NCBI RefSeq assembly: GCF_026241755.1 | Contig: NZ_JAPJDA010000008.1 | Span: 62,001-126,000, forward strand | Length of the DNA stretch: 64,000 nt | Source of the DNA: Salinimicrobium profundisediminis | GTDB lineage: Bacteria; Bacteroidota; Bacteroidia; Flavobacteriales; Flavobacteriaceae | Direction: 5' to 3' | Shown here: one piece after another, positions 7,732-16,298 of the stretch | Numbering within the stretch: the first letter of the stretch is position 1 | Layout of the letters: every line of letters starts with the position of its first letter | Program-made: the position numbers and the translations under genes | Notes under the pieces: generated by a model | Seen by the model: the letters and a program-made list of their open reading frames with translations, nothing else | Database searches by the model: none | Told to the model about the DNA's origin: nothing

Positions 7732-9213
7732 ATGGAAGACGAAAAATTCATCAAAGACACAAAAGTTCTTGAAAATCGTGAGTTGAATATTTGGGAAGCA
7801 TTGTTTCCTGTATTTGCCTTAGTTGGAATGCTGGCGTACAACGTTTTTGTTTATGGAGACGACTCCCTTAGCGGTTCCAACCAGTTCATCCTTCTATTGG
7901 GAGCAGCGGTTGCGGCCATAGTTGGAATGTTCAACAAGGTGAAGTTCGACACCATGATTGAGGAGGTGGCCAATAATATTAAATCTACCACCGGTGCAAT
8001 CCTTATCCTGCTTATGGTAGGCTCTTTGGCAGGCACCTGGCTTATTAGTGGAATTATCCCCACGATGATCTACTACGGATTACAGATACTCAATCCTACC
8101 ATTTTTCTGGCAGCAACCGTGGTCATTTGTTCGGTGATCTCTGTGGCCACCGGAAGTAGCTGGACCACTTCGGCGACTGTAGGGATTGCATTAATAGGAA
8201 TTGCCGAAGCTCTGGGTATCTCGGTAGGAATGACTGCCGGTGCGATACTTTCGGGTGCATATTTTGGAGATAAGATGTCGCCCCTTAGTGATACCACTAA
8301 CCTCGCCCCTGCCATGGCCGGGACAGATCTATTTACTCACATACGATACATGACCCTCACGACGGTACCCACCATCGCGATCACTATTATTGTTTTCATA
8401 ATTCTTGGATTTACAGTAGAACCATCAGGAACTGCAGATACAAGCGCCATTCTGGCGTCTATTGACAGCGCGTTTAATATCAGCCCCTGGCTGTTTGCAG
8501 TACCTGTACTGGTAATCGTACTCATCGTCATGAAAACGTCTCCCCTCATCGCCCTGCTTCTTGGGACGCTGCTGGGTGCTGCTGCAGCATTGATCTTTCA
8601 GCCAGAGGTGGTAACTGCAGTATCTGGTTATGAGCACCTTTCGTTTGAAGCGGCTTATGTGGGACTCATGAATTCAATAACCATAGACACTTCAATCACT
8701 ACAGATAACGCCCAACTCAACGATCTTTTCTCTTCGGGAGGAATGTATGGAATGCTGGGAACCATCTGGCTTATCATCTGCGCCATGGTCTTTGGTGGGA
8801 TCATGGATGCCATTGGCGCTCTTGCTACTATTAGTAAAGCCCTTCTTAACCTGTTCCACACTACTTTCGGGCTTTTTGCCAGCACCGTCTTTAGCTGTAT
8901 TACGCTTAACGCCACAGCATCTGACCAGTATTTGGCTATTGTGGTACCGGGAAAAATGTTTGCCAAAGCTTACCGCGATAAAGGCCTGGCACCAGAGAAC
9001 CTTAGTCGGTCGTTAGAAGATTCGGGTACCGTTACCTCTGTACTTATTCCGTGGAATACCTGTGGCGCCTATCACAGCGGGGTGCTTGGAGTGCCGGTAG
9101 CTTCTTACTTTGTTTATGCTATTTTTAACTACCTGAGCCCATTCATGACCTTATTCTATGCAGCTTTCAACATTAAAATACGACAGCTCGCAGACAAAGC
9201 AACAGCTCAATAA
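7732..9213 (+). CDS. Na+/H+ antiporter, NhaC family
   Basis: A 493-residue inner-membrane protein with about a dozen hydrophobic segments. The stretch SGAYFGDKMSPLSDTTNLAP is the hallmark of the NhaC group (IT superfamily), and a second half-repeat carries LSRSLEDSGTVTSVLIPWN. It would exchange cytoplasmic Na+ for protons and contribute to pH and salt homeostasis, though some relatives exchange malate or other substrates. A monocistronic gene flanked by terminators on both sides. Confidence 0.92.
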   Translation: MEDEKFIKDTKVLENRELNIWEALFPVFALVGMLAYNVFVYGDDSLSGSNQFILLLGAAVAAIVGMFNKVKFDTMIEEVANNIKSTTGAILILLMVGSLAGTWLISGIIPTMIYYGLQILNPTIFLAATVVICSVISVATGSSWTTSATVGIALIGIAEALGISVGMTAGAILSGAYFGDKMSPLSDTTNLAPAMAGTDLFTHIRYMTLTTVPTIAITIIVFIILGFTVEPSGTADTSAILASIDSAFNISPWLFAVPVLVIVLIVMKTSPLIALLLGTLLGAAAALIFQPEVVTAVSGYEHLSFEAAYVGLMNSITIDTSITTDNAQLNDLFSSGGMYGMLGTIWLIICAMVFGGIMDAIGALATISKALLNLFHTTFGLFASTVFSCITLNATASDQYLAIVVPGKMFAKAYRDKGLAPENLSRSLEDSGTVTSVLIPWNTCGAYHSGVLGVPVASYFVYAIFNYLSPFMTLFYAAFNIKIRQLADKATAQ

Positions 9214-9279
9214 CAATAAGTTATACAACAAGAATATTTGCATTAGAAAAACCTATAACAAAATAAAAAATAAAGATTT

Positions 9280-9309
9280 GCGGCCTTAGTAAGGCCGCTC
9301 TTTGTTTTT
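9280..9309 (+). terminator. Terminator after nhaC-type gene
   Basis: A perfect 9-base inverted repeat, GCGGCCTTA and its complement around G9289, followed by a T-rich stretch; 66 bases after the antiporter stop. Confidence 0.85.
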
Positions 9310-9316
9310 ATCTTTG
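9309..9316 (+). promoter_or_regulatory. Probable -7 element of the peroxiredoxin promoter
   Basis: TATCTTTG fits TAnnTTTG and would place transcription start about 30 bases before the peroxiredoxin ATG. It directly abuts the preceding terminator. No clear TTTG element is at the expected distance upstream, so this is tentative. Confidence 0.4.
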
Positions 9317-9353
9317 CACTCGAATTAAATCAATAATAAAAACTTAAAATACT

Positions 9354-9992
9354 ATGGCATTAGTAGGAAAAAAATTTCCAAACTTAGAAGTAAACGCTAT
9401 GAACGATATGGGTGATACTTTTAAGATCAACGTATTCGAAGAAGCTAAAAATAACGGAAAAAAAGTTTTGCTTTTTTGGTACCCAAAAGATTTCACCTTT
9501 GTTTGCCCTACAGAACTACACGCATTTCAGGAAGCTCTTGCTGAGTTTGAAAAAAGAAATGTAATGGTAATTGGTGCTTCATGTGATACTCCAGAGGTTC
9601 ACTTTGCCTGGTTAAATACTCCAAAAGACGACGGAGGAATTGAAGGTGTTACCTACCCAATCCTTGCTGACTCTAACAGGAACCTTGCTAACCAACTTGG
9701 CATCCTTGACATTACAAACGAGAGCTACAACGAAGAAACCGGTATCTACACTGTAGAAGGTGATAACGTAACTTACCGTGCTACTTACCTTATTGACGAA
9801 GAAGGAACAGTATTCCACGAAGGTATTAACCACATGCCACTTGGTAGAAACGTAAAAGAATTCATCCGTTTGATCGATGCTTACACTCACGTACAGGAAA
9901 AAGGTGAGGTATGTCCTGCAAACTGGGAAGAAGGAAAAGATGCAATGAGTGCAAACCGTAAGGGAGTAGCATCTTACCTAAGCTCTAACTAA
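9354..9992 (+). CDS. Peroxiredoxin, AhpC/Prx1 type
   Basis: A 212-residue typical 2-Cys peroxiredoxin reducing H2O2 and organic peroxides. The peroxidatic Cys51 lies in FTFVCPTEL, and a resolving cysteine lies in GEVCPANWEEG near the C-terminus. The gene is followed after 13 bases by a thioredoxin-like gene and then by a small protein gene overlapping the latter, an operon likely to supply its own reductant. The start is fixed by MALVGKKFPN at the usual position. Confidence 0.95.
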   Translation: MALVGKKFPNLEVNAMNDMGDTFKINVFEEAKNNGKKVLLFWYPKDFTFVCPTELHAFQEALAEFEKRNVMVIGASCDTPEVHFAWLNTPKDDGGIEGVTYPILADSNRNLANQLGILDITNESYNEETGIYTVEGDNVTYRATYLIDEEGTVFHEGINHMPLGRNVKEFIRLIDAYTHVQEKGEVCPANWEEGKDAMSANRKGVASYLSSN

Positions 9993-10005
9993 AAAACGCA
10001 TTACA

Positions 10006-10317
10006 ATGAGAGAATTGACTGAAGATAATTTGGCGGAAGTAGTTGCCGATAATGAAACTGTAGTTGTACAGTACATGGCCGGATGGTGCGGTAACTGCAG
10101 GGTAATGAAGCCCAAGTTCAAGAAGCTTGCTGCCGAAAACGAAAATGCAACTTTTCTCCTGGTTGATGCCGAAAAGAATCCTGAATCAAGGAAAATGGCC
10201 AAAGTAGACAATTTGCCAACTTTTGCCACTTTTAAAAACGGTGCATTTGTAAACCAGGTGCAAACCAACAAATTTGAACTTTTAAAAGACCTAGTTAATG
10301 AAGTTACCAGTAATTAG
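10006..10317 (+). CDS. Thioredoxin family protein
   Basis: A 103-residue single-domain thioredoxin fold with active site WCGNC (Cys28, Cys31) and cis-proline loop NLPTFATF. The active-site pair Gly-Asn differs from the canonical Gly-Pro and suggests a somewhat different redox potential. Its position 13 bases after the peroxiredoxin makes it a likely electron donor to that enzyme. Its 3-prime end overlaps the next small gene by 20 bases in another frame. Confidence 0.9.
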   Translation: MRELTEDNLAEVVADNETVVVQYMAGWCGNCRVMKPKFKKLAAENENATFLLVDAEKNPESRKMAKVDNLPTFATFKNGAFVNQVQTNKFELLKDLVNEVTSN

Positions 10318-10546
10318 ACACCTGCAAAAGAACAACGATAAAGAAAAGCTTGAAAACACGCTTGAAGTTTTAGAATCGTTCTGCGACCACAGGTCGGTGA
10401 GTGAGGAAGAAATGGATGTGATTGGAGAGTTGATCAGCAACATTTGCGGTGCTCTTGAAGTTCAGAATATGATAGATGAAGGAATGCCCGAAAGAGATGC
10501 GGCAAACAACTTCATGAAAAAAGTGTTGAGTTCTATAGATAAATAG
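10298..10546 (+). CDS. Small conserved Bacteroidota protein (DUF6952-like)
   Basis: An 82-residue soluble, mostly helical protein starting MKLPVIRHLQKNND, overlapping the thioredoxin gene by 20 bases. I recall the same small gene following peroxiredoxin-thioredoxin pairs in other flavobacteria, under the name DUF6952; the name is from memory. It has two cysteines (FCDHR and NICGAL) but no redox CxxC. Function is unknown; translational coupling suggests a role in the same peroxide-defence unit. Confidence 0.7.
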   Translation: MKLPVIRHLQKNNDKEKLENTLEVLESFCDHRSVSEEEMDVIGELISNICGALEVQNMIDEGMPERDAANNFMKKVLSSIDK

Positions 10547-10568
10547 ACCCGCACAATACATAGATAAT

Positions 10569-10605
10569 AAAGGCTGTCTCTCGTTTTTGAGGCAGCCTTT
10601 TTGTT
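10569..10605 (+). terminator. Terminator after the peroxiredoxin operon
   Basis: The AAAGGCTGTCTC arm pairs imperfectly with GAGGCAGCCTTT, followed by a T run, 22 bases after the small gene. Confidence 0.85.
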
Positions 10606-10675
10606 TTATGACAATTTTAGTAAAATACCATCCCCAAAATTTTAATTTTAGTAGCTCAACCTAAGAAAAGTCGAT

Positions 10676-11176
10676 ATGTCACAAATAACGCATAAAGGAA
10701 AACCTATTACTACTTATGGCCACCTGCCCGAAAAAGGGGAAAGAGCTCCGCATTTTGAATTATTAAAATCAGACCTCAGCGTTGCCACCCTTCAGGATTT
10801 TAAGGGTAAGCGGGTGATCATGAATATATTCCCAAGTATTGACACCAACGTTTGCGCCACCTCGGTAAATAACTTTAGTGAACGTGCAGCCGATCTTGAG
10901 AACGTAGTGGTACTAAATATTTCCCGCGACCTGCCATTTGCCCAGGAGCGGTTCAGGAAAGTCAATGAAATTTCTAACGGAATAAACCTTTCAGACTTCA
11001 GGGAACGCAACTTCGGAAAAGATTACGGCCTCGAGATCATAGATGGCCCTATGGAAGGATTATTGTCACGCGTAGTTATTGTGCTCGATGAGAACGGAAA
11101 GATTCTCCACACCGAACAGGTAGATAAGATTGAAGATGAGCCTAACTACCTGGAAGCTCTTAAACCCTTGTTATAA
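10676..11176 (+). CDS. tpx: Thiol peroxidase (Tpx) without the usual resolving cysteine
   Basis: A 166-residue atypical peroxiredoxin of the Tpx family. The peroxidatic Cys60 lies in SIDTNVCATSV, in the expected PxxDTxVC context. In Escherichia coli Tpx the resolving cysteine lies in the PFAQxRFC segment; here that segment reads DLPFAQERFRK, so the position is Arg94, and no other cysteine exists in the protein. It would have to work as a 1-Cys enzyme needing an external thiol. Its stop overlaps the start of the DagK-like gene by one base (TAATG). Confidence 0.92.
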   Translation: MSQITHKGKPITTYGHLPEKGERAPHFELLKSDLSVATLQDFKGKRVIMNIFPSIDTNVCATSVNNFSERAADLENVVVLNISRDLPFAQERFRKVNEISNGINLSDFRERNFGKDYGLEIIDGPMEGLLSRVVIVLDENGKILHTEQVDKIEDEPNYLEALKPLL

Positions 11177-11544
11177 TGTATAATTTCATCACCGGCCGAA
11201 TCAAAGGAGGTGGTTATGCAATAAAAGGTGCGTGGCTGCTACTGCGCCATGAACCCAGTATACAGGTGCAGTTTGTTATTGCCGTGATTATGACCATTGC
11301 GGGGTTTTTCTTCGGAATTACCCCGACTGAATGGGTCATGCAAATCTTTGCCATTGGGCTGGTAATGGCCACCGAAGGTGTAAACACTGCCATTGAGAAC
11401 ATTGCCGACTTTGTACATGCCGATTATCACGTAAAAATAGGACGCATAAAAGACGTTGCGGCAGGAGCTGTTTTCTTTGCCGCCATAGCAGCCGTGGCCG
11501 TTGGGCTCATTATATATATCCCCTATATCTTTTATACCGTCTAG
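11176..11544 (+). CDS. Diacylglycerol kinase family protein (DgkA/undecaprenol kinase-like)
   Basis: A 122-residue three-helix inner-membrane kinase. The signature ATEGVNTAIENIADFVH contains the catalytic glutamate and the Asn-Thr-Ala-Ile-Glu block of the DgkA family. It phosphorylates a lipid alcohol, diacylglycerol or undecaprenol; in phyla without membrane-derived oligosaccharides the latter is often assumed. It is translationally coupled to tpx, although no metabolic link is obvious. Confidence 0.9.
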   Translation: MYNFITGRIKGGGYAIKGAWLLLRHEPSIQVQFVIAVIMTIAGFFFGITPTEWVMQIFAIGLVMATEGVNTAIENIADFVHADYHVKIGRIKDVAAGAVFFAAIAAVAVGLIIYIPYIFYTV

Positions 11545-11605
11545 ACTTATCGAATTTCATTTAAGCTGAAAGCGCAGGCAATAGATCCCTCACACCCGAT
11601 ACCTT

Positions 11606-11624
11606 CCAAAAATGGCATTTTTGA
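11606..11624. repeat. Dyad element, intergenic before ftsK
   Basis: CCAAAAATG-G-CATTTTTGA: an eight-base perfect core on each side of G11615. It lies 62 bases after the DagK-like gene, in the expected position for a terminator, but the flanking arms are weak. Confidence 0.6.
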
Positions 11625-11768
11625 GAAACATTTTTTAGAGGGTCGGGATTAAAGCAAAACTTATTCGGTGATCTGCCGCTAACAAAACTTCTTTAAAATA
11701 GATTTTACCTTTTCTTTATATTAGCTGGCACTAATTTGTATTTTTGCGCCCAAACCTTCAGTTCTACT

Positions 11769-14150
11769 ATGGCTAAAAGAAAAGCTGTCAAAAAATCTTC
11801 TTCAAAATCCTCTTTTTCGAAGTCCTCGTTAAGGCTTTCCCCTAAGGGAAAGGTGCTATTGGGAAGCTTTTTGATCTTTTTTGGCCTTGCGCTGTTAATT
11901 GCCTTTACCTCTTTTCTTTTTAACTGGCAGGTAGATCAAAGTACCCTTTCACAGCTAGGCAACCGTGAAGTTGAAACAAAAAACCTTCTCAGCAAGTTTG
12001 GGGCCGCTATAAGCAACTTCTTTATTTATGAAGGCTTTGGTATTGCAGCCTTTGCATTTGCTTTTCTCACTATTACCACGGGGATCTACTATTTTATGAG
12101 CCTTAACAAAAAAGCTTTGTTCCGGTTTTGGTTCTGGGGCCTTCTGGTGATGATCTGGGTTTCGGTTTTCCTGGGATTCTTTGCTGAATCTAATGCCCTG
12201 CTTGGTGGTACCGTGGGTTACGAAATAAATGATTACCTTCAGGATTACCTGGGCTTTACCGGTACAGTACTCCTGCTTTCATTCTTGTTCATCGCATACA
12301 TGGTGATAAGGCTAAAAATTACTCCCGAAAAGTTGATTTCAGCTTTAAAAAGAACTAAAGAAAATATTTCAGAAGATTTCCAGACGTCTTCTTCTGTTTC
12401 TGAAGACTTCGGATCAAAAAATACTTCAGAAGCAACCAAACCGGCACCCCAACACAAACAGGCAGAACAGCCAAAGCCTGCAACGCCTGAAGCAGAAAAA
12501 CCAACACCTCCACAACCCGCTCCCGAAAAAGTTGTAATCCGTTCAGAAGAAAACCCCGATGACGTGGCGATGGAAGTTGAAACGGCGCACGAGGAAGAAG
12601 AACTTGACGATAACCTGAGCCGTAAACTGGTAGAAGATTATGGCGAGTTTGACCCAACTCTTGAACTTAAGAATTACCAGTTCCCTACCATTGAACTTCT
12701 CAAAGATCACAACGCCAATGGCGGCGGTATTACCATTAACCAGGAAGAACTTGAGGAGAACAAGAACAGGATTGTTGATACCCTCAAAAATTACAAGATT
12801 GATATTGCGCAAATCAAGGCTACTGTTGGCCCTACCGTGACGCTATACGAGATCATCCCCGAGGCAGGAATAAGGATTTCGAAGATCAAGAGCCTTGAAG
12901 ACGATATTGCACTTTCCCTTTCAGCTTTAGGCATCAGGATCATTGCCCCAATTCCGGGAAAGGGAACTATTGGTATTGAAGTTCCAAATAAGAATTCCAC
13001 CATGGTTTCCATGAGAAGCGTAATAGCCTCCCCCCGGTTTCAAAATGCCGAAATGGAACTGCCAATGGCTTTGGGTAAAACGATCTCGAACGAGACCTTT
13101 GTGGTTGACCTTGCTAAAATGCCTCACCTGCTTATGGCAGGAGCTACAGGCCAGGGTAAATCTGTTGGGCTTAACGCTATTCTTACTTCCCTTCTTTACA
13201 GCAAGCATCCTGCAGAGGTGAAGTTTATTCTGGTAGATCCAAAAAAGGTAGAATTAACGCTCTTTAATAAAATAGAAAGACATTACCTCGCGAAGCTTCC
13301 CGATACCGACGAAGCTATAATTACAGATAACACCAAGGTGATCAATACCCTCAATTCGTTGTGTATTGAGATGGACAACCGGTACGAGTTGCTTAAAGAC
13401 GCCATGGTAAGGAATATAAAAGAGTACAATGTAAAGTTCAAGGCTAGAAAACTGAACCCCGAGAACGGCCATAAATTTCTGCCTTATATTGTACTGGTGG
13501 TAGACGAATTTGCCGATCTTATTATGACGGCCGGTAAAGAAGTTGAAGCTCCAATAGCAAGACTGGCCCAGTTGGCACGGGCTATTGGTATACATTTGAT
13601 CATTGCTACCCAGCGGCCTTCGGTGAACGTAATTACGGGGATCATCAAAGCAAACTTCCCTGCCCGTATAGCTTTCAGGGTAACTTCAAAGATAGATTCA
13701 CGTACTATTCTCGACAGCCAGGGGGCCGATCAACTTATTGGAAAGGGAGATATGCTATTCACCCAGGGCAACACGCTACTCAGGTTACAATGTGCTTTTG
13801 TTGACACTCCCGAGGTAGATAAGATCACCGAATTCATTGGATCGCAAAAGGCTTATGCCGATGCTTATCACCTCCCCGAATACAGTGGAGAGGAAAGTGG
13901 CACATCTCTTGATATTGACGTAAGCGACCGGGACAACCTCTTCCGCGAAGCTGCCGAAGTCATAGTGATTGCACAACAGGGATCGGCATCTTTACTTCAG
14001 AGAAAATTGAAACTGGGGTATAATCGCGCAGGTAGGATCATTGATCAACTGGAGGCAGCCGGAGTCGTGGGATCCTTTGAGGGCAGCAAGGCACGACAAG
14101 TACTGGTGCAGGATCTGGAAGGCCTGAACCAGCTGTTAAATGAAGAATAG
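11769..14150 (+). CDS. ftsK: DNA translocase FtsK/SpoIIIE
   Basis: A 793-residue septal DNA pump that segregates chromosomes and activates dif recombination. Order: basic serine-rich N-terminus, four transmembrane helices (about residues 30-190), a short proline/glutamate linker, the alpha/beta motor with Walker A GATGQGKS (Lys464) and Walker B IVLVVDEFADL, then the gamma winged-helix (LLQRKLKLGYNRAGRIIDQL) that reads polar sequences. I use the ATG at 11769 (MAKRKAVKK) rather than the one 33 bases upstream, because family members start with this basic segment. It heads a tight run with lolA and an LptF/G permease. Confidence 0.96.
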   Translation: MAKRKAVKKSSSKSSFSKSSLRLSPKGKVLLGSFLIFFGLALLIAFTSFLFNWQVDQSTLSQLGNREVETKNLLSKFGAAISNFFIYEGFGIAAFAFAFLTITTGIYYFMSLNKKALFRFWFWGLLVMIWVSVFLGFFAESNALLGGTVGYEINDYLQDYLGFTGTVLLLSFLFIAYMVIRLKITPEKLISALKRTKENISEDFQTSSSVSEDFGSKNTSEATKPAPQHKQAEQPKPATPEAEKPTPPQPAPEKVVIRSEENPDDVAMEVETAHEEEELDDNLSRKLVEDYGEFDPTLELKNYQFPTIELLKDHNANGGGITINQEELEENKNRIVDTLKNYKIDIAQIKATVGPTVTLYEIIPEAGIRISKIKSLEDDIALSLSALGIRIIAPIPGKGTIGIEVPNKNSTMVSMRSVIASPRFQNAEMELPMALGKTISNETFVVDLAKMPHLLMAGATGQGKSVGLNAILTSLLYSKHPAEVKFILVDPKKVELTLFNKIERHYLAKLPDTDEAIITDNTKVINTLNSLCIEMDNRYELLKDAMVRNIKEYNVKFKARKLNPENGHKFLPYIVLVVDEFADLIMTAGKEVEAPIARLAQLARAIGIHLIIATQRPSVNVITGIIKANFPARIAFRVTSKIDSRTILDSQGADQLIGKGDMLFTQGNTLLRLQCAFVDTPEVDKITEFIGSQKAYADAYHLPEYSGEESGTSLDIDVSDRDNLFREAAEVIVIAQQGSASLLQRKLKLGYNRAGRIIDQLEAAGVVGSFEGSKARQVLVQDLEGLNQLLNEE

Positions 14151-14167
14151 TATAACCACATAAGAAA

Positions 14168-14812
14168 ATGAAAAAAATAATTTTAGTAGTAGCGGCAATA
14201 ATGACTTTTATGGCAGGAAATGCCCAATCGTCTAAAGAAGCCAAACAATTGCTCAGCGAAGTTTCCTCGAAGGTAGAATCTTATGAAAACATAGTTATTG
14301 AGTTCAAATATGGACTTGAAAATACTGCCGAGAATGTAAAGCACGAAACCCGTGGAGATGTAAGCCTGGAAGGTGAAAAATACCTGCTCAACATTATGGG
14401 AACCACCCGGTTATTTGACGGAGCAAAATTGTACACCATCATCCCCGAAGATGAAGAAATCAACATTTCCTCTCATAATCCGGAGGACGACCAGGATATT
14501 AGTCCGTCTAAAATGCTGACCTTTTACAACAACGGGTACAAAACAGAAATGGGCCCTGTACAGGATCTTAAGGGACGTAAAATTCAGTATGTGAAGCTTA
14601 CACCTATAGATTCCAACGCCGAGATTAAAGAAATCCACCTTGGCATTGACAAACAAACAAAGCACATCTATAACATGATCCAAACGCAGGACAATGGCAC
14701 CAAGATCACTATTACAGTAAACAGTTTCAAGACCAATCAACCCCTGCCCCAGTCATTGTTCCAGTTCAAGGAAAGCAGGTATAAAGATTATTATATTAAC
14801 CGGTTAGACTAA
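14168..14812 (+). CDS. LolA-like outer-membrane lipoprotein carrier
   Basis: A 214-residue periplasmic protein with signal peptide MKKIILVVAAIMTFMAGNAQ. The beta-rich body (RGDVSLEGEKYLLNIMG, LKGRKIQYVKLTPIDSNAEIKEIHLGID in segments) fits the LolA/LolA-like fold that carries lipoproteins from the LolCDE exporter to the outer membrane. It is 17 bases after ftsK and 4 bases before the LptF/G gene, a conserved-looking envelope cluster. Confidence 0.85.
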   Translation: MKKIILVVAAIMTFMAGNAQSSKEAKQLLSEVSSKVESYENIVIEFKYGLENTAENVKHETRGDVSLEGEKYLLNIMGTTRLFDGAKLYTIIPEDEEINISSHNPEDDQDISPSKMLTFYNNGYKTEMGPVQDLKGRKIQYVKLTPIDSNAEIKEIHLGIDKQTKHIYNMIQTQDNGTKITITVNSFKTNQPLPQSLFQFKESRYKDYYINRLD

Positions 14813-14816
14813 GTAA

Positions 14817-16268
14817 TTGAAAATACTAGACAGGTACATACTTACCAGCTACCTAAGAACGTTCTTTTCGGTCTTTGTAATACTCATGTTCATATTTGTA
14901 TTACAAACCATCTGGCTGTACATTGGGGAGCTGGCAGGTAAAGACCTCGATGCCGAGGTCATCTTTAAATTCCTGTTATACTTTAGTCCGAAGCTGGTAC
15001 CGCTGGTACTGCCGCTTACCATTCTGCTTACTTCCATCATGACCTTTGGGAATTTTGCCGAAAATTATGAATTCGCAGCAATGAAATCGGCAGGAATATC
15101 TTTACAGCGGGCAATGCGGCCACTTACTTTTTTCATCTTACTGGTAAGTATTACCGCCTTTTTCTTTTCCAATAATGTGATTCCTGCTGCCGAGTATAAA
15201 TCTATAAACCTGAGGAGGAACATTGCCCAGTTGAAGCCCGCAATGGCTATTTCTGAAGGAGTATTCAACGACCTGGGGCAGATCAATATTAAAGTTGAAG
15301 AAAAATCTGGAGAACGAGGCCAGTATCTTAAAGATGTCATTATTCATAAAAAGAACGAGCGCCGCCCCGGAAATTACACCGTAATAAAAGCTACGGAAGG
15401 AGAATTGGTAGGAAGCACAGGCTCAAATGTTTTAAGTTTGATCCTGAAGGATGGTAACTACTACGATGAGATTATTCCCGATTCTCCTCGCGACAGGCAG
15501 AAAAAGCCTTTTGCAAAAAGCTATTTTGAAGAGTACGTGATCAACATGGATCTTTCAGGGTTTAACGACATAGACCTTGATGAGGAGAACTACAGCAACT
15601 CCCATAATATGCTAAAGATCTCAGAACTCACCCGAACTATAGATTCTTTCTCTACTTCCTATAATGAGGACCTGGAATCTTTTTCAAGAAATATGTACAG
15701 CCGCACAGGGGTCGAAAATCTCAAGAGAGAAAACACTGCCACAGAAGATACGGTTATTGAACCCGAAAAAGGAATTCTACCACTCTATGAAACCCATGAG
15801 GCCTCGCAGATTGTTAACCTCGCGCTGGGCAATGTAAATGGTGCACTGGTTACGGTGGTTGGTAAGCGAACAGAACTATTACAGGCTTCAAAACGCCTTA
15901 ATAAATTTGAGATCGCCCTACACGAGAAATATGTGCTTGGCTTTGCCTGTATTGTTCTTTTCTTTGTAGGTGCGCCACTGGGAGCCATCATTAGAAAAGG
16001 AGGAATGGGATTGCCCATGGTAATAGCCGTGCTGCTGTTCCTCACCTATCACTTTATTGGGATCTTTGCCAAGAACAGTGCCGAAGAAGGGCAGATTAGT
16101 CCATTCCTGGGAACCTGGCTTTCTACCCTTATTATGCTCCCTTTAGGAATATTTCTCACCTATAGAGCAACTACAGACCAGGGATTATTCAGCTTTAGCA
16201 TTCTCTTTGAGCCTATTAAAAAGTTGCTGAAAAGAACGCACATTATGGGTCGTTCCCAAAAGGATTAA
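14817..16268 (+). CDS. LptF/LptG family permease (YjgP/YjgQ)
   Basis: A 483-residue inner-membrane protein: two transmembrane helices at the N-terminus, two pairs overall, and a large periplasmic jellyroll domain between them (about residues 105-350). It belongs to the LPS transporter LptB2FG. The start is a TTG at 14817, four bases after the lolA stop, chosen because KILDRYILTSYLRTFF immediately follows and corresponds to the family N-terminus. Its mate is not visible here; LptG or LptF should be elsewhere. Confidence 0.9.
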   Translation: MKILDRYILTSYLRTFFSVFVILMFIFVLQTIWLYIGELAGKDLDAEVIFKFLLYFSPKLVPLVLPLTILLTSIMTFGNFAENYEFAAMKSAGISLQRAMRPLTFFILLVSITAFFFSNNVIPAAEYKSINLRRNIAQLKPAMAISEGVFNDLGQINIKVEEKSGERGQYLKDVIIHKKNERRPGNYTVIKATEGELVGSTGSNVLSLILKDGNYYDEIIPDSPRDRQKKPFAKSYFEEYVINMDLSGFNDIDLDEENYSNSHNMLKISELTRTIDSFSTSYNEDLESFSRNMYSRTGVENLKRENTATEDTVIEPEKGILPLYETHEASQIVNLALGNVNGALVTVVGKRTELLQASKRLNKFEIALHEKYVLGFACIVLFFVGAPLGAIIRKGGMGLPMVIAVLLFLTYHFIGIFAKNSAEEGQISPFLGTWLSTLIMLPLGIFLTYRATTDQGLFSFSILFEPIKKLLKRTHIMGRSQKD

Positions 16269-16298
16269 TATCTTTACCGGCAATAATACTGCACATCT

